From the NCBI GenBank assembly GCA_037176905.1, contig JBBBWG010003338.1:1-24931 (forward strand): 24,931 nt of DNA. Direction: 5' to 3'. Numbering within the stretch: position 1 is the stretch's first letter; every line of letters begins with the position of its first letter. This document shows positions 1 through 11,207 of the stretch, in pieces. A program made the position numbers and the translations under genes. Under the pieces are notes generated by a model. That model saw only the letters and a list, made by a program, of their open reading frames with translations. It was not told the DNA's origin and did not search any database. The stretch comes from Azolla pinnata. Lineage: Eukaryota > Streptophyta > Polypodiopsida > Salviniales > Salviniaceae.

Positions 1-6
1 CGTAGA

Positions 7-262
7 GATCGACTGGGAAAAAGGCAGGCAAAAACAGCCTGCGAGGATCGATGTGATGCTATCGCAGATCGACAGGGAAAAAAAAAAGCAACAAAAGCAA
101 ATTGTGAGCTGTGCAAATTCGACTGGGAAAGAAAGCAGGAAAAACAGACTGCGAACTGCTCAGATCGACTGGGAAAGAAAGCAGGAAAAACGGGTTGCGA
201 GCTGCTCAGATCGACTGGGAAAGAAAGCAGGAAAAACAAGACTCGGCGAGATCGATCGAGCT
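7..262. repeat. 46-bp tandem repeat, about five copies
   Basis: Units begin GATCGACTGGGAAAGAAAGC and recur at 7, 67, 117, 163 and 209. The last three are spaced exactly 46 bp; the first two spacings are longer (60 and 50 bp) because of small insertions. The array probably continues left of the window. A 98-residue open frame through it is an artefact of the repeat, rich in Lys, Gln and Arg. Confidence 0.8.
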
Positions 263-1380
263 CCTGCTCCTGCCATGGTCCAAAAAGGCCTTCTCGTGTA
301 TCGCGTTCCAACTCCTCAGCTGAAGATTGCACTTGTTTATTATTACTGATCGTCGCTTCACTGCCTCAACTACCACATCGACGGAGCTATAGGCAAATAA
401 TACACTTTACTTGGTGGAAGCAACGGGTTCATTTCTGTTCTGTTGGGGATGATTGCCGTGGTTCATCGATCGATAAGAGAATTGCGGATTGAATATCGAT
501 CGATCACATGCTCAATCACCGATTCTTCTGACGGGAATCCGATATGTTGTCCCGACCAACCCACATATCAACATATCCTTGTGCACCGAATTCCGACTAA
601 ATTGTCGACAACAAGTTCATTACTTTGGCCTTTCCGCAAGCTAAAACACAGTTGCTCACGATATATAATAACATCTCGATCTTGATCGTAGATGGCGTTG
701 TACCACACGTCGCAACGACGATTCTTCTCTGAAACCATTATGTAAAAGCTCTCGCAATACACAACCAAGTGTTCTCCGAGCCATTCTGATTCAATGCCAG
801 TCTTTGGTGTTTTTAGGCCCACGTAATCGCAGAGAGTCAGTCTCGATCGCCACATGTAAAGCAACATTCCTGGGTTTAGGAATCCTGTGGGGTTTGGCCA
901 TCCTTCAAAGGTATATATATAAAGAACTCAATGGATGAAGACATCTCTTCATGTTGGATTGTTACAAAACCAAAGCCAGGTTCCACTGATGACTCTAAAT
1001 CAGCATTGGCTGTACATTTACATAAATCATGAAAGTACCAGAAGTTTAGGGTTTAGATATCTTCTTGTCCTGTTGGGAGTAAAGGTGGGAGAGACCTTTT
1101 TTTCATTTACTCCATTTCCATTCAATGGGTGCATTAACAAGAGCATATGATCTATATACATCAAAGGTACTCAAATTGCAACAGCTTGCCCCATGTTACA
1201 ACTGGAAGCACTACAAATAGACACAGATACAATATTCATATGTATAACATGTTCTTGACTTCCATTGCTCCACTTCTTCCCTGAGACCTTTTTGGAGGCA
1301 AAGCAAACAGCAGACAACCTTCAATCAAAGGTGAGGGACATTGAAGTTATGTCACAAGGGTTTCTATAGAAAGTGTGGAG
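263..1380. other. Intergenic stretch with no convincing gene
   Basis: I see no spliced gene here. The only open frame that looks somewhat like protein is on the minus strand at 568-867 and is listed separately. A single telomere-like motif (TTTAGGGTTTAG) lies near 1045. The part nearest 1380 may belong to the 3' untranslated region or downstream flank of the kinase gene, which ends at 1628 on the minus strand. Confidence 0.5.
568..867 (-). pseudogene. Possible fragment of an unknown protein-coding gene
   Basis: A 99-codon minus-strand frame has a balanced, globular-looking composition with Trp, Cys and Tyr, for example SEKNRRCDVWYNAIYDQDRD, unlike the low-complexity frames around it. I do not recognise the family. 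I found no flanking exons, and the first Met is not clearly a start. It could be one exon or a relic of a gene, or a chance frame. Confidence 0.25.
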
Positions 1381-1432
1381 GTGATGATGATGGTGGTGGT
1401 GGTGGTGGTGGTGGTGGTGGTGGTGGTGATGA
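1381..1432. repeat. (GGT)n / (ACC)n microsatellite
   Basis: About 14 GGT triplets bounded by GAT triplets. It lies roughly 200 bp past the stop codon of the minus-strand kinase gene, so it may fall in that gene's 3' untranslated region, where it would read as ACC repeats. Confidence 0.9.
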
Positions 1433-1627
1433 TACATCCAATTCCTTCCAAATTGTAAGTTTTTCAAGCATATTATATATATGGTGGTGATGATCTATGT
1501 ATACGGTCTGCAAATTAGATGATTTGCAGATCATGAGCTGCAATCGCATACATATCTGTATTGGATGATGAATGAGTGGATCAATGCGTGGATCCATGAA
1601 TGAACGCTCGCAATGCAGAGTAGCGCA

Positions 1628-4600
1628 TTATGACGCTTTACATACACCATGCCGCAAGGGTCCTCGCTCTTTTGGTGAAGCTAACTTGCTCGGTGACACC
1701 GACTTCATGCTGCTGAGGCGAGAGAGCCTCCTCTTCTCCTCTGCAGGTTCTCATATACATCATGCGAATTTTGGTCATAATTCAGAGCTTTTGTAATCAC
1801 ACATTCATTCATTTATATGTCAATCACATGCTGCTAACTGCAAAACAGGGCATCTAGACATTGTTATATGTTAAGGCATCGCATGTAATTGATGCATAGA
1901 CATTGCATGTAATTGACGCATAGACATTGCATGTAATTGATGCATTGGCATGATGCGTGCACCATTGGAAGAAATGCATTGATATAGAAGGTGCCAATGA
2001 AAAGAACATTTCCACCCATTTATGGCTTTATATATATGCAACTACTATATGCATTTCGACCACCACAAGTTTTGGCATTAGATAGACATACCTCTTCTCA
2101 TTTCCAGCTCTTTTTGAAGCTCTTCTTTCCATAGCCTCTGCTGTTCTGATGAATCCAGCATCCTACACGAACCAATCGAGGGTCCTCAATGCAAACTCAA
2201 CAAGTTAAGTATGCAATCGAAATGATGATTAGCTCAAATAAAGTAGGAGTAAGCACATGCAATCTGTTAAGAAGTATGACTTTTCGAAAACTCCTATACT
2301 AGCCGTACAAATACCTTGGGCTAGGCAATGGTTGCTGAGTTTCTAAGAGGAGACCCTTCCATTCATTCAGCCTTGGAGATTCAGCATGAGGGCAGAAATT
2401 TACACTTTGATTGTTAGTCACACCAGGGCTATCAGAACAAATACTCGCTTCACTTTCACGGCTACAAGCTACCGAGAGCCCACTACGAGCACTGGCTTTG
2501 CTTGCTGATGATTTACTAGTCGATGCTGCTTGCTCCGATTGAATCATAGGTGTGAGAAACCCCTCAGTCCTTACATCACTTATATTTCGAGTCACATTAT
2601 GGATGCTCTTGTACTCCATATATAATGGGGTTTGAAGCCGTTTAAGCTCCAATGCCTTCAAGAAAATATTAATCTCAAAAGATTCAGTTTTATCAAAGGC
2701 ATTATGATAACAGACCATAGCATTATCAACAACAAACAATCAAGAGAACATAAATTTGTACCTTCTCATCCAAAAATGCCTTAATCTTTGACTCTGTAAC
2801 CTCATCTTCATCGTCATCATCATCGGCAGAAAGACACTGAAAGGAGAACTCTGAATTATCCTTCACAGCCTGTTGTTTTGTGTTTCCCAACACGCTTGTC
2901 ATATCTTTACTTCTAATATTTTCAGGACGGTTGCTCCAGCTATCATTCAGATACGATGAATCTGACAATGGATTGAAGCTTGTTGGCTCTGCCATTGGAT
3001 TAAAATTGAATTGCTCCCATTCCACATCATAGAATTTAGGGGGTTCAGATGTCGATTTAAAACTCTGAAATATCAACAACCGCATTTATCGATTAATATT
3101 TTCGTCCCACACACACATACGCTAACATGTATGTACATTGCTTCTACCACATAATCTCATGGACTTAGATCAACCATTCACTCCTTGTGTTATCAAAAAC
3201 TTGTAACGACTAATCGAAGGGCATTAAGCGTCAGTTTACCGAGAAACTATCTGTGTCCAGCACAACGGAGCAGTTTACATCTGGTTCAGAACATTCACTT
3301 GTTTTCCCAGATTCCGAGTCAATAGCATGCGATTTTCGAAAGAATGATCGAGAGCACCTCATCACTGATTCTATCATTGGATTCAATTTACTTCCAATAT
3401 CCCTGAATATAGTATTTTGTTAATAATCAGAAAGTGCATTTTTGTCAAATACCAGTACTAGCAATACTTACAAATGCCGCTTCTTACTGCCTTCCACAGC
3501 CTGGGAAATCTGCCATAACAAGTTCTAATATTAGTATAAATCTTCGGATATATACAATGCATTCATTGGGTTTAAAGAAAGGTGAATTTCACCTGTGAAG
3601 AACCTGATACTGCAGTGGGATATTCCTCCGGATTGGCAAAAGGATGCTGAGAGCATGAGTAGTTTTTAATACTAATCGTTCGGCAAAGAGAAACAGAATG
3701 TGAGAAAGGATGAAACAACGTATATACCTGAAGAAGTTCTGTTGCAGTTGGTCGAAGGTGGGGTTCCCTGAAAGAGAATTCCATAGAATTAGGCTTTATA
3801 TCGAAGATGCTAATACAAATACCAGCAGTAAACCTTACTTTTTCAGACATTTCAAGAGGAAATCCTGCGCCTCAGATGAAAGATGCTCTGGTATTGGAGG
3901 ATGTGATTTTGTTGTCCCAATGTGAAAGAGGGCTGCAACCTAAAGCAGCACAATGGATAGACATCTCCATTATTCTCCTTCCTATTTACTCTAACCAAAT
4001 GATCATCTATTGAAAAACAATTGTTGAAAGAAAACCTTCGAGAGATTACCTCTTGAAACTGCTGGCTCCATGGAGGTTTCCCTGTAGCCATCTCAATTAT
4101 GGTACAACCAACACTCCATATATCTGCTGGTCTGAAAATATAAATACAGAAACCATAGGGTTTCAGATTTGGAAGATTGAAAAAAACATGACACCATAGA
4201 AAAAGGATTGAGTAAAATACAAGCCATGTCCTGTTTGTCTGATGACTTCAGGAGCCATCCAGTATGGAGTCCCTTTCATAGATTTTGCTCCTGATAATGT
4301 GACCTGCAGGAAACCAATTGCAGATGTAAGGTGGTGTTAGACACTATTCTCTACGAAAGAAAGTGATATTCTAAATAATAATGCAAACATGGTTATGAAC
4401 ATGCCAATACCATGAATGAAGACTTACCAGCTCAACAACCTGCTTTGATGCACCGAAATCAGCGAGTTTGATGCATCCTTTATTATCAACCAATATGTTT
4501 GCACCCTATACAGCATGTAAATGAAAAAGATTGATCTATCTGGCCTGTTTTCACCTGGAATGTTATCACCAATCACCAAATTTTATGCTTAGAAAACCAA

Positions 4601-6571
4601 CCTTGATGTCTCGATGCATGATACCATTCTTATGAAGATATTGTAGCCCTAGCAATAGCTGCCTTGTGTACATACGGATCACCTACATGATAAAACATCA
4701 ATCAGGCTAAGCATATCCTTAATGATAGTTACAAAGAAGTCAATCTTTTATGTGGACTTGATCTGAACTTACTGCCTCAGGAAAAGATCCAAACTTTCCA
4801 AGAAGTGAAGCAATAGACCCTCCGGGAACAAATTCCAAAAATATATTGAGTGCATCATCTTCCCTTGCAGTGCCCACATACCTCTGGTGTGACAAGTTAC
4901 AATAACGAAAAAAAGACTTATGAGATGTGGTCTGATTCAGGCATTCAAACTATTAAACACAGGAGACCCAACACTAACCACTATATTGGGATGTGAAAGG
5001 TTTTGCAACAATTTGACTTCTTCTTCGAGCTCTCGTACGTGAGCCTGTTAGTTTGATGTCAGGGAAAGTTTTAGTTGGAAGATGAATCTATGTGATAGTG
5101 GAATAATTAAGGATATTGTGAGAAGAGTACCTGAGCTTTTTCCTTGGCAACACTGTTGGCAGCAATGAGAACCTGTGCATTTTACAAGAGCACACTTCTT
5201 ACTAATTAATCTGCACAATGTGCGCTCATGACTAACTTTTCAGGCTGCAAGCATTTTCCTCACAAATGTAATGTTGCAAACAATGTCATATGAGACGCTT
5301 AACATTTAATTCAATGTCGAAATTAAACATGGGTATTACAGAAGAGATCATGAATATAAAGTGTTTTCCGTAAGCTAAGGTATTTTTGCACCATACTTGG
5401 ATTTGAAGAGCTTGATTTGAATTGTGTGCTTGGAAAGTAGAAACTCACGGCTTGATTTATTGACTCTTGCTCTCATGGTTGATGGCAGTGAAAATATCAG
5501 ATAACATATATTGGTAAACGTGAATGATCTTGAGTAAGTGAATAGTGTGATCATGAATGTGATAATTGGTTATGAAGGAAGAAAACAAGTAAGCCTTTAA
5601 TCACCGTGTGCATCTATAAAGATAAAAGGAATCACGCATTGTTTGAAGACAGCAATGATGTTACTGGTAATAGCCTTGTGGTAAAGAACCCTACTTCTGT
5701 TGTATGAATGATGCTGAGCTCTCGACAATGTAAATACGATCTTCAATAGTGACCCCTGCTCAATTAAACTCGTCCTGCGAAGATTTACTGAATGCGAATC
5801 TCAAACCTAGATATTGAGTCGCACTATCCGACGGCTAACCTACTTTTACCCCTAAATTCCCGATTGAACTTGAACTCGTCTGTTTGATATGTGTGTGTAT
5901 GATGTAAGTACTCTGGGTATCCAATCGGAAAAGATCAAAAGTAAGCTCTGACTAGATCACAAAGTAAATCACTCAGGAAAAGATATTCGAGAGCTATAAA
6001 AACGACACCACTTCCGAAAGTTCTCATCGCAAAGGAACCCCAATATGATTTTCAAGATATTTCTTCATGTGCATTGTGTATCTGACATACTGAGAAACAG
6101 AAGCAAATCCTTCTTGCAAATCCACGTCACTGTGAGAAAGAGAAAGTGGGACTAAATTTTTAAAGCATTCTCTAGAATGGACGTCTATCTCCTCTCCTCG
6201 GATGGATGGAAAAGAGAGCGAGAGAGAGAGAGAGAGAGATGAAGGTGCACAAGAAGCATTTGTACAGACAGGTAAGTAAGCATACCTACTTTACCTACAC
6301 AGTGTGCGCAATCATAACAAACACTGTTACCTATCGGGCAGAATCCCTCTTAGACTAGGAATCAGAGAACGAAGGAGAAAGGGATGGAAGAAGAAGAAGA
6401 AGGGAAATGAGGCACGGATCCAACCTGTTTGACGGCGATAAGCTCGCCGGAGTCGAGATTCATGCCCATGTAAACACGGCCAAAGGCGCCGGCGCCGATG
6501 AGCTCCCCTTTGCGCCAGCGAATGGGGCGAGAGGAGGAGGAGGCGGGCGGAGGAGGAGGAGGAGGATCCAT
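1628..6571 (-). CDS. NPK1/ANP-type MAP kinase kinase kinase, 17 exons, 634 aa
   Basis: Ser/Thr kinase at the top of a MAPK cascade; this family acts in cytokinesis and stress signalling. Coding exons: 6425-6571, 5131-5172, 4979-5044, 4773-4883, 4602-4682, 4428-4505, 4221-4303, 4050-4131, 3839-3939, 3728-3767, 3593-3646, 3472-3500, 3240-3402, 2762-3064, 2315-2655, 2092-2162, 1628-1740. All junctions are GT-AG and in phase, totalling 1905 nt. The kinase domain (about 19-283) shows GAGAFGRV, catalytic Lys48, HRDIK (Asp147), DFG (Asp165) and MAPEV (Glu194). An acidic DDDDDEDE run precedes the conserved [19 protein letters not shown] segment. The tail has a charged coiled-coil-like stretch (about 575-605), which in NPK1 binds NACK1 kinesin, then basic residues with two Ser-Pro sites (613, 619). 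I chose the Met at 6571 because it opens directly into the kinase domain. The N terminus is about 20 residues, shorter than I recall for ANP1 and NPK1. Intron 1 is long (1252 nt). Confidence 0.95.
1881..1952. repeat. 24-bp tandem repeat, three copies, in kinase intron 16
   Basis: The unit GCATGTAATTGATGCATAGA... starts at 1881, 1905 and 1929, exactly 24 bp apart, with one or two mismatches. It lies wholly inside the last intron (1741-2091) of the kinase gene. Confidence 0.85.
6214..6239. repeat. (GA)n microsatellite in kinase intron 1
   Basis: A GA run with one GC interruption, about 185 bp inside intron 1 from its donor; on the transcribed strand it is a (TC)n tract. GAGA/CT tracts near plant transcription starts can be regulatory, but nothing here proves that. 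Confidence 0.85.
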
Positions 6572-6676
6572 GGAAGCTTGGAGGAAATCGGAGGAAATCG
6601 GAGGGGGAGCAGATCGATCGAAGTCCCGCAGATCTCTCGCTCTGTCTTCTCGTCTTCGCTCTCTTTCTGTTGTTTT

Positions 6677-6719
6677 TCTTCTTCTTCTTCCTTCTTCTTC
6701 TTCTTCTTCTTCTTCTTCT
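6677..6719. repeat. (TTC)n / (GAA)n tract in kinase 5' leader
   Basis: A nearly pure TTC run, about 110 bp upstream of the kinase start codon. In the kinase transcript it would read GAA repeats and lie in the 5' untranslated region if transcription starts beyond it. The matching purine tract on the other gene's leader (8396-8485) is an odd symmetry. Confidence 0.85.
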
Positions 6720-6838
6720 GTGTTTTTGTGTTTTGTTTGAAAGGGGAACGTTTTCAAAATTCTGGAGCCTGCCCTTTTGGGCCAAATCCCCCAACGGTCA
6801 TAAAAAAATTTCCCTGAACTTTCTTTCTGTATTTGTTT

Positions 6839-6995
6839 TGTATTGTTTTTGCTCTTGTTTTTGTTTTTGTTTTTGGTTTTGGTTTTGGTTTTGGTTTTGG
6901 TTTTGTTTGTTGTTTTTGTTTTTGTTTTTGTTTTGGTTTTTGTTTTGGTTTTTGCTTTGTTTTTGTTTTGGTTTTTGTTTTTTGGTTTGTTTTCT
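6839..6995. repeat. TTTTG/TTTTGG simple repeat
   Basis: Degenerate pentamer and hexamer repeats (TTTTTG, TTTTGG) cover about 155 bp. Translations in all frames are meaningless Lys/Thr or Phe/Val runs, so this is not coding. Confidence 0.9.
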
Positions 6996-7068
6996 ACATC
7001 AATTTCTCTTCTCCTTTTAGACACTGTTAAAAAACATGGATCATGTTTGTCCAATTCCTGTAGACATG

Positions 7069-7280
7069 CAAATCGCAATCGTGCCCATGTTGCGAAAAGA
7101 TCTGGAGAGAGGCTGAGCTGAAGTATTTGTTGGATTCGCTGCTTCAAAAAGCCGCATTGCTGCAACGGGGCTGGAAACAAGTAGCGAATGCTGAACACTC
7201 CGAAAAGATCACGGAGGGGAAGGAACCATTTTGCTCGTTTGTCAGAACAGGCTCTCGACACTGTCGCTTTCCTCTCCTGA
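7069..7280 (+). repeat. Degraded copy A of a sequence duplicated around the WD40 gene
   Basis: This segment aligns by eye with 11658-11870 in the same orientation. Shared anchors include GAGCTGAAG / GAACTGAAG, TTCAAAAAGC / TTCAAAAGC, GAAAAGA, TTTGCTC and GACACTGT in the same order and similar spacing. One frame here reads [19 protein letters not shown], against HVWKKEVELKHWL in the other copy, so both may derive from a coding sequence. I do not recognise that protein. Confidence 0.55.
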
Positions 7281-7383
7281 TTATCATCATCGATTCGTAT
7301 TGCTTGTCACGGACAGATACAGAAGACAGATAAGTGAGAAGTAAAAGATAGACGAAGTTAAGTATTGATTATGTAATTGGCGT

Positions 7384-8320
7384 TTGTTCACCATCATCAC
7401 CATCATCACCATCAACACCACCATCATGATCATGATCATCTCCATCATCGTCATCATCACAAACCTCTGTTGTCATCACCATCATCATCATCACCACCAC
7501 CACCATCAGTCGCATCACAAACATCTGATGTCATCACCATCATCATCACCATCATCACCACCATCACCATCATCACCATCATCATCACCATCATCATCAC
7601 CATCATCACCACCATCACCACTACCATCATGATCATGATCATCCCCATCATCATCGCACACCTGTGATGTCATCCACCATCGTTATCACCAATACCACCA
7701 CCATCAGCAGCATCACAAACATCTTATGTCATCACCATCACCACCACCACCATCGCCATCATCAGCACCATCACCATCACCATCAGCACCACCATCATGA
7801 TCATGATCATGATCATCCCCATCATCATCACACGCCTCTGATGTCATCCACCATCGTTATAACCAACACCACCACCATTATCAGCATCACAAACATCTCA
7901 TGTAATCACCACCACCATCACCATCATCACCATCACCATCATCACCATCACCATCACCACCAGCGTCACTACGACGACCACCACCATCACCATCACCATC
8001 ACCATCATCATCATTGTGATCATCACCATTGCCACGACCATAGTCACCACCATCGCCACGATCGCCATCATCAGCATCATCAACATCCCCAGCACCATCA
8101 CCATCCCCAACACCACCACCATCACCATCACCATCACCATCACCATCACCATCACCACCACCACCACCATCACCACCACCACCACCATCACCATCACCAT
8201 CACCATCGCCACCACCATCGCCATCACCATCGCCATCACCAGCATCATGATTATGATCACCATCGTCGACATCATCACCACCAGCATGGCCACCATGGCC
8301 ACCATCAGCACCATGCCAGA
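7384..8320. repeat. CAT/CAC (ATC/ACC) triplet repeat array, about 0.9 kb
   Basis: Nearly continuous CAT, CAC and ATC triplets, broken by short TGATCATGATCATG runs and by spacers such as CACAAACATCTSATGTCATC that recur near 7520, 7720 and 7890. The recurring spacers show an older, longer repeat unit beneath the triplets. Long frames of poly-His (plus) and Asp/Gly (minus) run through it, but these are composition artefacts with no start context, domain or splice link to either neighbour. Confidence 0.9.
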
Positions 8321-8395
8321 ACAAACATTTTCCGGTGGCTTTTGTCCGGACAAGTGTGAAACCTGCATCTTTGGTTTCCCGCCATATTCCCTGAA

Positions 8396-8454
8396 GACGA
8401 GAAGCAGACGAAGAAGACGAAGAAGAAGCAGAAGAAGACGAAGAAGAAGAAGAC

Positions 8455-8485
<31 letters not shown>
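8396..8485. repeat. GAAGAAGAC purine tract in WD40 5' leader
   Basis: About 90 bp of almost pure purine sequence (GAAGAAGAC, GAAGAAGCA) ends about 40 bp before the WD40 start codon. It probably lies in the 5' untranslated region. Confidence 0.85.
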
Positions 8486-8526
8486 TCCTTCTGCGTCGAC
8501 AGCGAGAAGACACCAGACCACGATCC

Positions 8527-11207
8527 ATGAGCCTGAAGCAGGTCTCCATCGCTTCTTTCTTCACGAAATCACGCCCGAAACCGCGCGCGTCGCTAGCCCT
8601 AGAACCCCACCGTGGAACAGCAGCCGCGTGTATCTCACGCAGAAAAGAAGGCACGGAGGAGGCCTTCCCGCAGAGGCGGGAAGCACACAAGTCCCCCCCG
8701 CGGAGAGAAGAGACGGAGAGTCTTTCTTCGCATGGGAAGCTAGAGCTGTTGAGGAGCTCCGACGACGATCCTTCTCATCGAGATGCCGAGCAAAGCGATC
8801 GGTTTGGACCGTCAGAGGTTGGCCTGGATCTCGTTAAGTCCGTAAATTTGCAGAACTGTGTATGCAGAGATGAGCGGAACGAGATGGAACGCGAAGAGAT
8901 TGTTAGGAACGAACTGCACGTTGAGAAGGTGAATGCTGCTGCTGTTCCGAAGCTTACAAGCGAGAATCATCTCATCGAGGACCATATATGCACTGATACG
9001 CACCCGATGCAGAGCGAGATGGAAAGGGCCGAAATCATCAAGAATGAATCGAATGATGAGACTGGAAATGCAACGTTTTCTTCCAAACTTAGAAGTCAAA
9101 CTCAGTGCGATGCTAAAAGGAAAGCTGACACTCTCTCTAAGCCGAAACGAGTCAGAAAAGCTGCCATTTCGAAAGATGAAGAAGAGAGGAATGAACCTCT
9201 TTTGCCCTTAGAGGAAGAATCTGATAACAGTACTGTTGATGCGAATAGTTTTGCTATGGGACCCTCTTCAGGTGCTAATTCTACCACTGAGTACGAGAGA
9301 GCGAGAGAAGAGAATCTCCGACGAAACCGTGTTGTACTTGAAAAGCTCGGCATCTCTTCCTTGATTTTCTTCACAAATGATGTGAATGTTAGCTCTAATT
9401 TGAAGCCCAAAGCCCTTGCCAAGCGAAAGACTACTGTGTGTTCATCTGCTCACCCATCTCCATTGCCTCTCCGGCGAAGTAGAAGATTGCTCCGAGATGA
9501 TTCTGTAGAACTCGATGTCAATACAGGCATTCTGGTCGAGCCTGCCGAGAGACAGAAAGCATCTTCAATCGATCAGGATGGACGTGAAGATACTATTCTT
9601 TGTTATGATGATTCATCTATTCTCAAGTACGCTTGTGGTGAAACCATGGACGCCGCCAAGTTTAATCTGGAGAATGGATACACAAAGTCTGAGCTAGATT
9701 CTGGGAAAATTGTAGGGTTCAAAACCGCATCTAGGTTTCTTCAAGCTACGCATTTAACTAGGATCTATACAATGAATTTATGCATCCCGGTTAATGGTGG
9801 ATGTCGAGGTTTGCTTGCTGCAGGGGGCCATCAAGGCCAAATTGCCATCTTTGGAGCTGACATGATTACCCAAGGTTCAGATTGTTCAAAGGCAATAGTC
9901 GATGATACCTCTTGTGGCACTGGATCTCTAATGTCATGGAAGGGTGGCAATGGATGGATTTCAGGCGTCAAGTTTATCACTTCCCATGCTAAGGTCTGTA
10001 GTTTGGATGTCTTTCATACGTATTATGCTGGTCAAGTTCTTACTGCTCTTATTACGTTCAATGCACGAGGCAGTGTTCTCTTATGCCACGAACTAGGATT
10101 AATTCATGGTGAGATCCTTGTCAAGGTTACTACGAGGAACATGGATATAATGATGAATAATAATTGAATGCAGGAGAATTCTATGCTTTTATTATCCAGT
10201 GCCAATGATGGGAAACTAGTGCTATGGGATTTGAGGAAGCAACTAAAACAAGAACATTCTTGTACCCAATCCACTCCCCCTCTCAAGGTTACCGAAGCAG
10301 GGGATATTCATTCAAATGGAATATTCTCGATGGATGAGGTAGCCAGCCATATAGCTACTGCATCCAAAGACTCTACAATTGGATATAGCAGGATTGCTGA
10401 TCAAGGGATCCTAAGGGACAGATCTATCTCTGGCCATCATTGTGGACCAATCCGGGGTGTGAACTTTAGGTAAGGCTTAATCAACTCCTATTAAACTGCC
10501 ATTGTTTTAATTGATATTCAACAAATTTGGGCATAAAAGCTCCATATTGACTGCAAAGTTGAAATCACTCTATAACCTTCTTGGGACTATGATTGTTGCA
10601 ATATGCTATATCTGGAGATTTCCTTGTGATGGAAACCTCCTGTTTTGACAGCATTCCAGTGTTGATTCTATTTTCTGCTTATCTACTGTCTGCTGATATT
10701 TTATGTAGGAATGAAAGCATAATGGCTGATTGTGGCGCTGATGGGTTGATATGCATATTGGACATGCGTCTATCAGAGCCTTTGGTCATCTCAATAGACA
10801 CTGACAGTGCAACTGGAGTGAATGTGGCTGAGTGGTGCCCATCACAAGAAAACCTTCTCTTATCAGCAAGCAAAGATCCACATATTTTTCTTTACGACAT
10901 CCGAAACCCTAACAAATTCCTTCACAAGCTAAGTGGTCATATCGATCCTAAGTTGCAAAAATGTTCGCATATTTACAGGCCCACATTTGTGGATCAAGGG
11001 AGAGTGGTTGCTAGTCCTGGACAAGGATCCAAAGCTATTTCCTTGTACTGTGTAGAGACTGGTAAGGCCATAAGCAGGGGCCATTTAGGTTATGATCCCA
11101 ATATGGTATTGTGGTCGTCTTGCGGACTTAATAGCAGTCCTTCTTTGTGGGTTGCATCAAGAAGCATTTCTCAGCTCATTCCATTGTACAGCAATGTTAG
11201 TGGCTAA
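8527..11207 (+). CDS. WD40-repeat protein with PIP box and DWD boxes, 753 aa
   Basis: Coding exons 8527-9993, 10174-10469 and 10709-11207, with GT-AG introns of 180 and 239 nt; phases fit and the total is 753 codons plus stop. The N terminus carries QVSIASFF (residues 5-12), a full match to the PCNA-binding PIP box QxxIxxFF, with Arg at +4. A charged, probably disordered half follows, with EYERAREENLRRNRVVLEKLG and LRRSRRLL, resembling the WDR76/CMR1 N-terminal segment. The C-terminal half holds WD40 blades; LLSSANDGKLVLWDLR (495-510) and LLSASKDPHIFLYDIR (638-653) fit the 16-residue DWD box used to bind DDB1. Known biology suggests a nuclear chromatin or CUL4-DDB1 adaptor; that role is inferred. 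I placed intron 1 at AAG|GTCTGT (9994) because it is in phase and rebuilds a blade; the frame also stays open to a stop at 10167, so retained intron would truncate the protein. It could instead be a plant-only transducin family. Confidence 0.85.

Larger units (their letters stand above)
6572..8526. promoter_or_regulatory. Shared divergent 5' region of the kinase and WD40 genes
   Basis: About 1.95 kb separates the start codons of two divergently transcribed genes, so both promoters must lie here. No TATA box stands out. Most of the space is low complexity: a TTC tract and a TTTTG tract on the kinase side, about 0.9 kb of CAT/CAC triplets in the middle, and a GAAGAAGAC tract just before the WD40 start. 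The only complex sequence is about 7000-7380, which contains a degraded copy of a sequence also found past the WD40 gene. Confidence 0.6.

Noticed and set aside
2299..2314. A stop at the end of kinase exon 15 (PRYLYG then stop), which would end the protein early.
   Set aside because: A good donor (CAAG|GTATTT) precedes it, and two further in-phase exons encode the coiled coil and basic tail expected for the family.
6362..7261. A 299-codon minus-strand frame extending the kinase upstream of its start.
   Set aside because: The extension consists of Lys/Thr and Glu/Lys runs from simple repeats; the kinase domain begins right after the Met at 6571.
7664..8359. A 231-codon poly-histidine frame on the plus strand and 207-267 codon Asp/Gly or Val/Met frames on the minus strand.
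   Set aside because: They follow entirely from the CAT/CAC triplet repeat, with no domain, no splice link and no independent coding signal.
9994..10173. Open reading through intron 1 of the WD40 gene, with alternative donors at 10109, 10120 and 10126.
   Set aside because: The donor at 10109 gives the wrong phase, and the other two give introns of about 50 nt. The donor at 9994 is in phase and joins WISGVKFITSHAK to ENSMLLLSSANDG as one WD40 blade.
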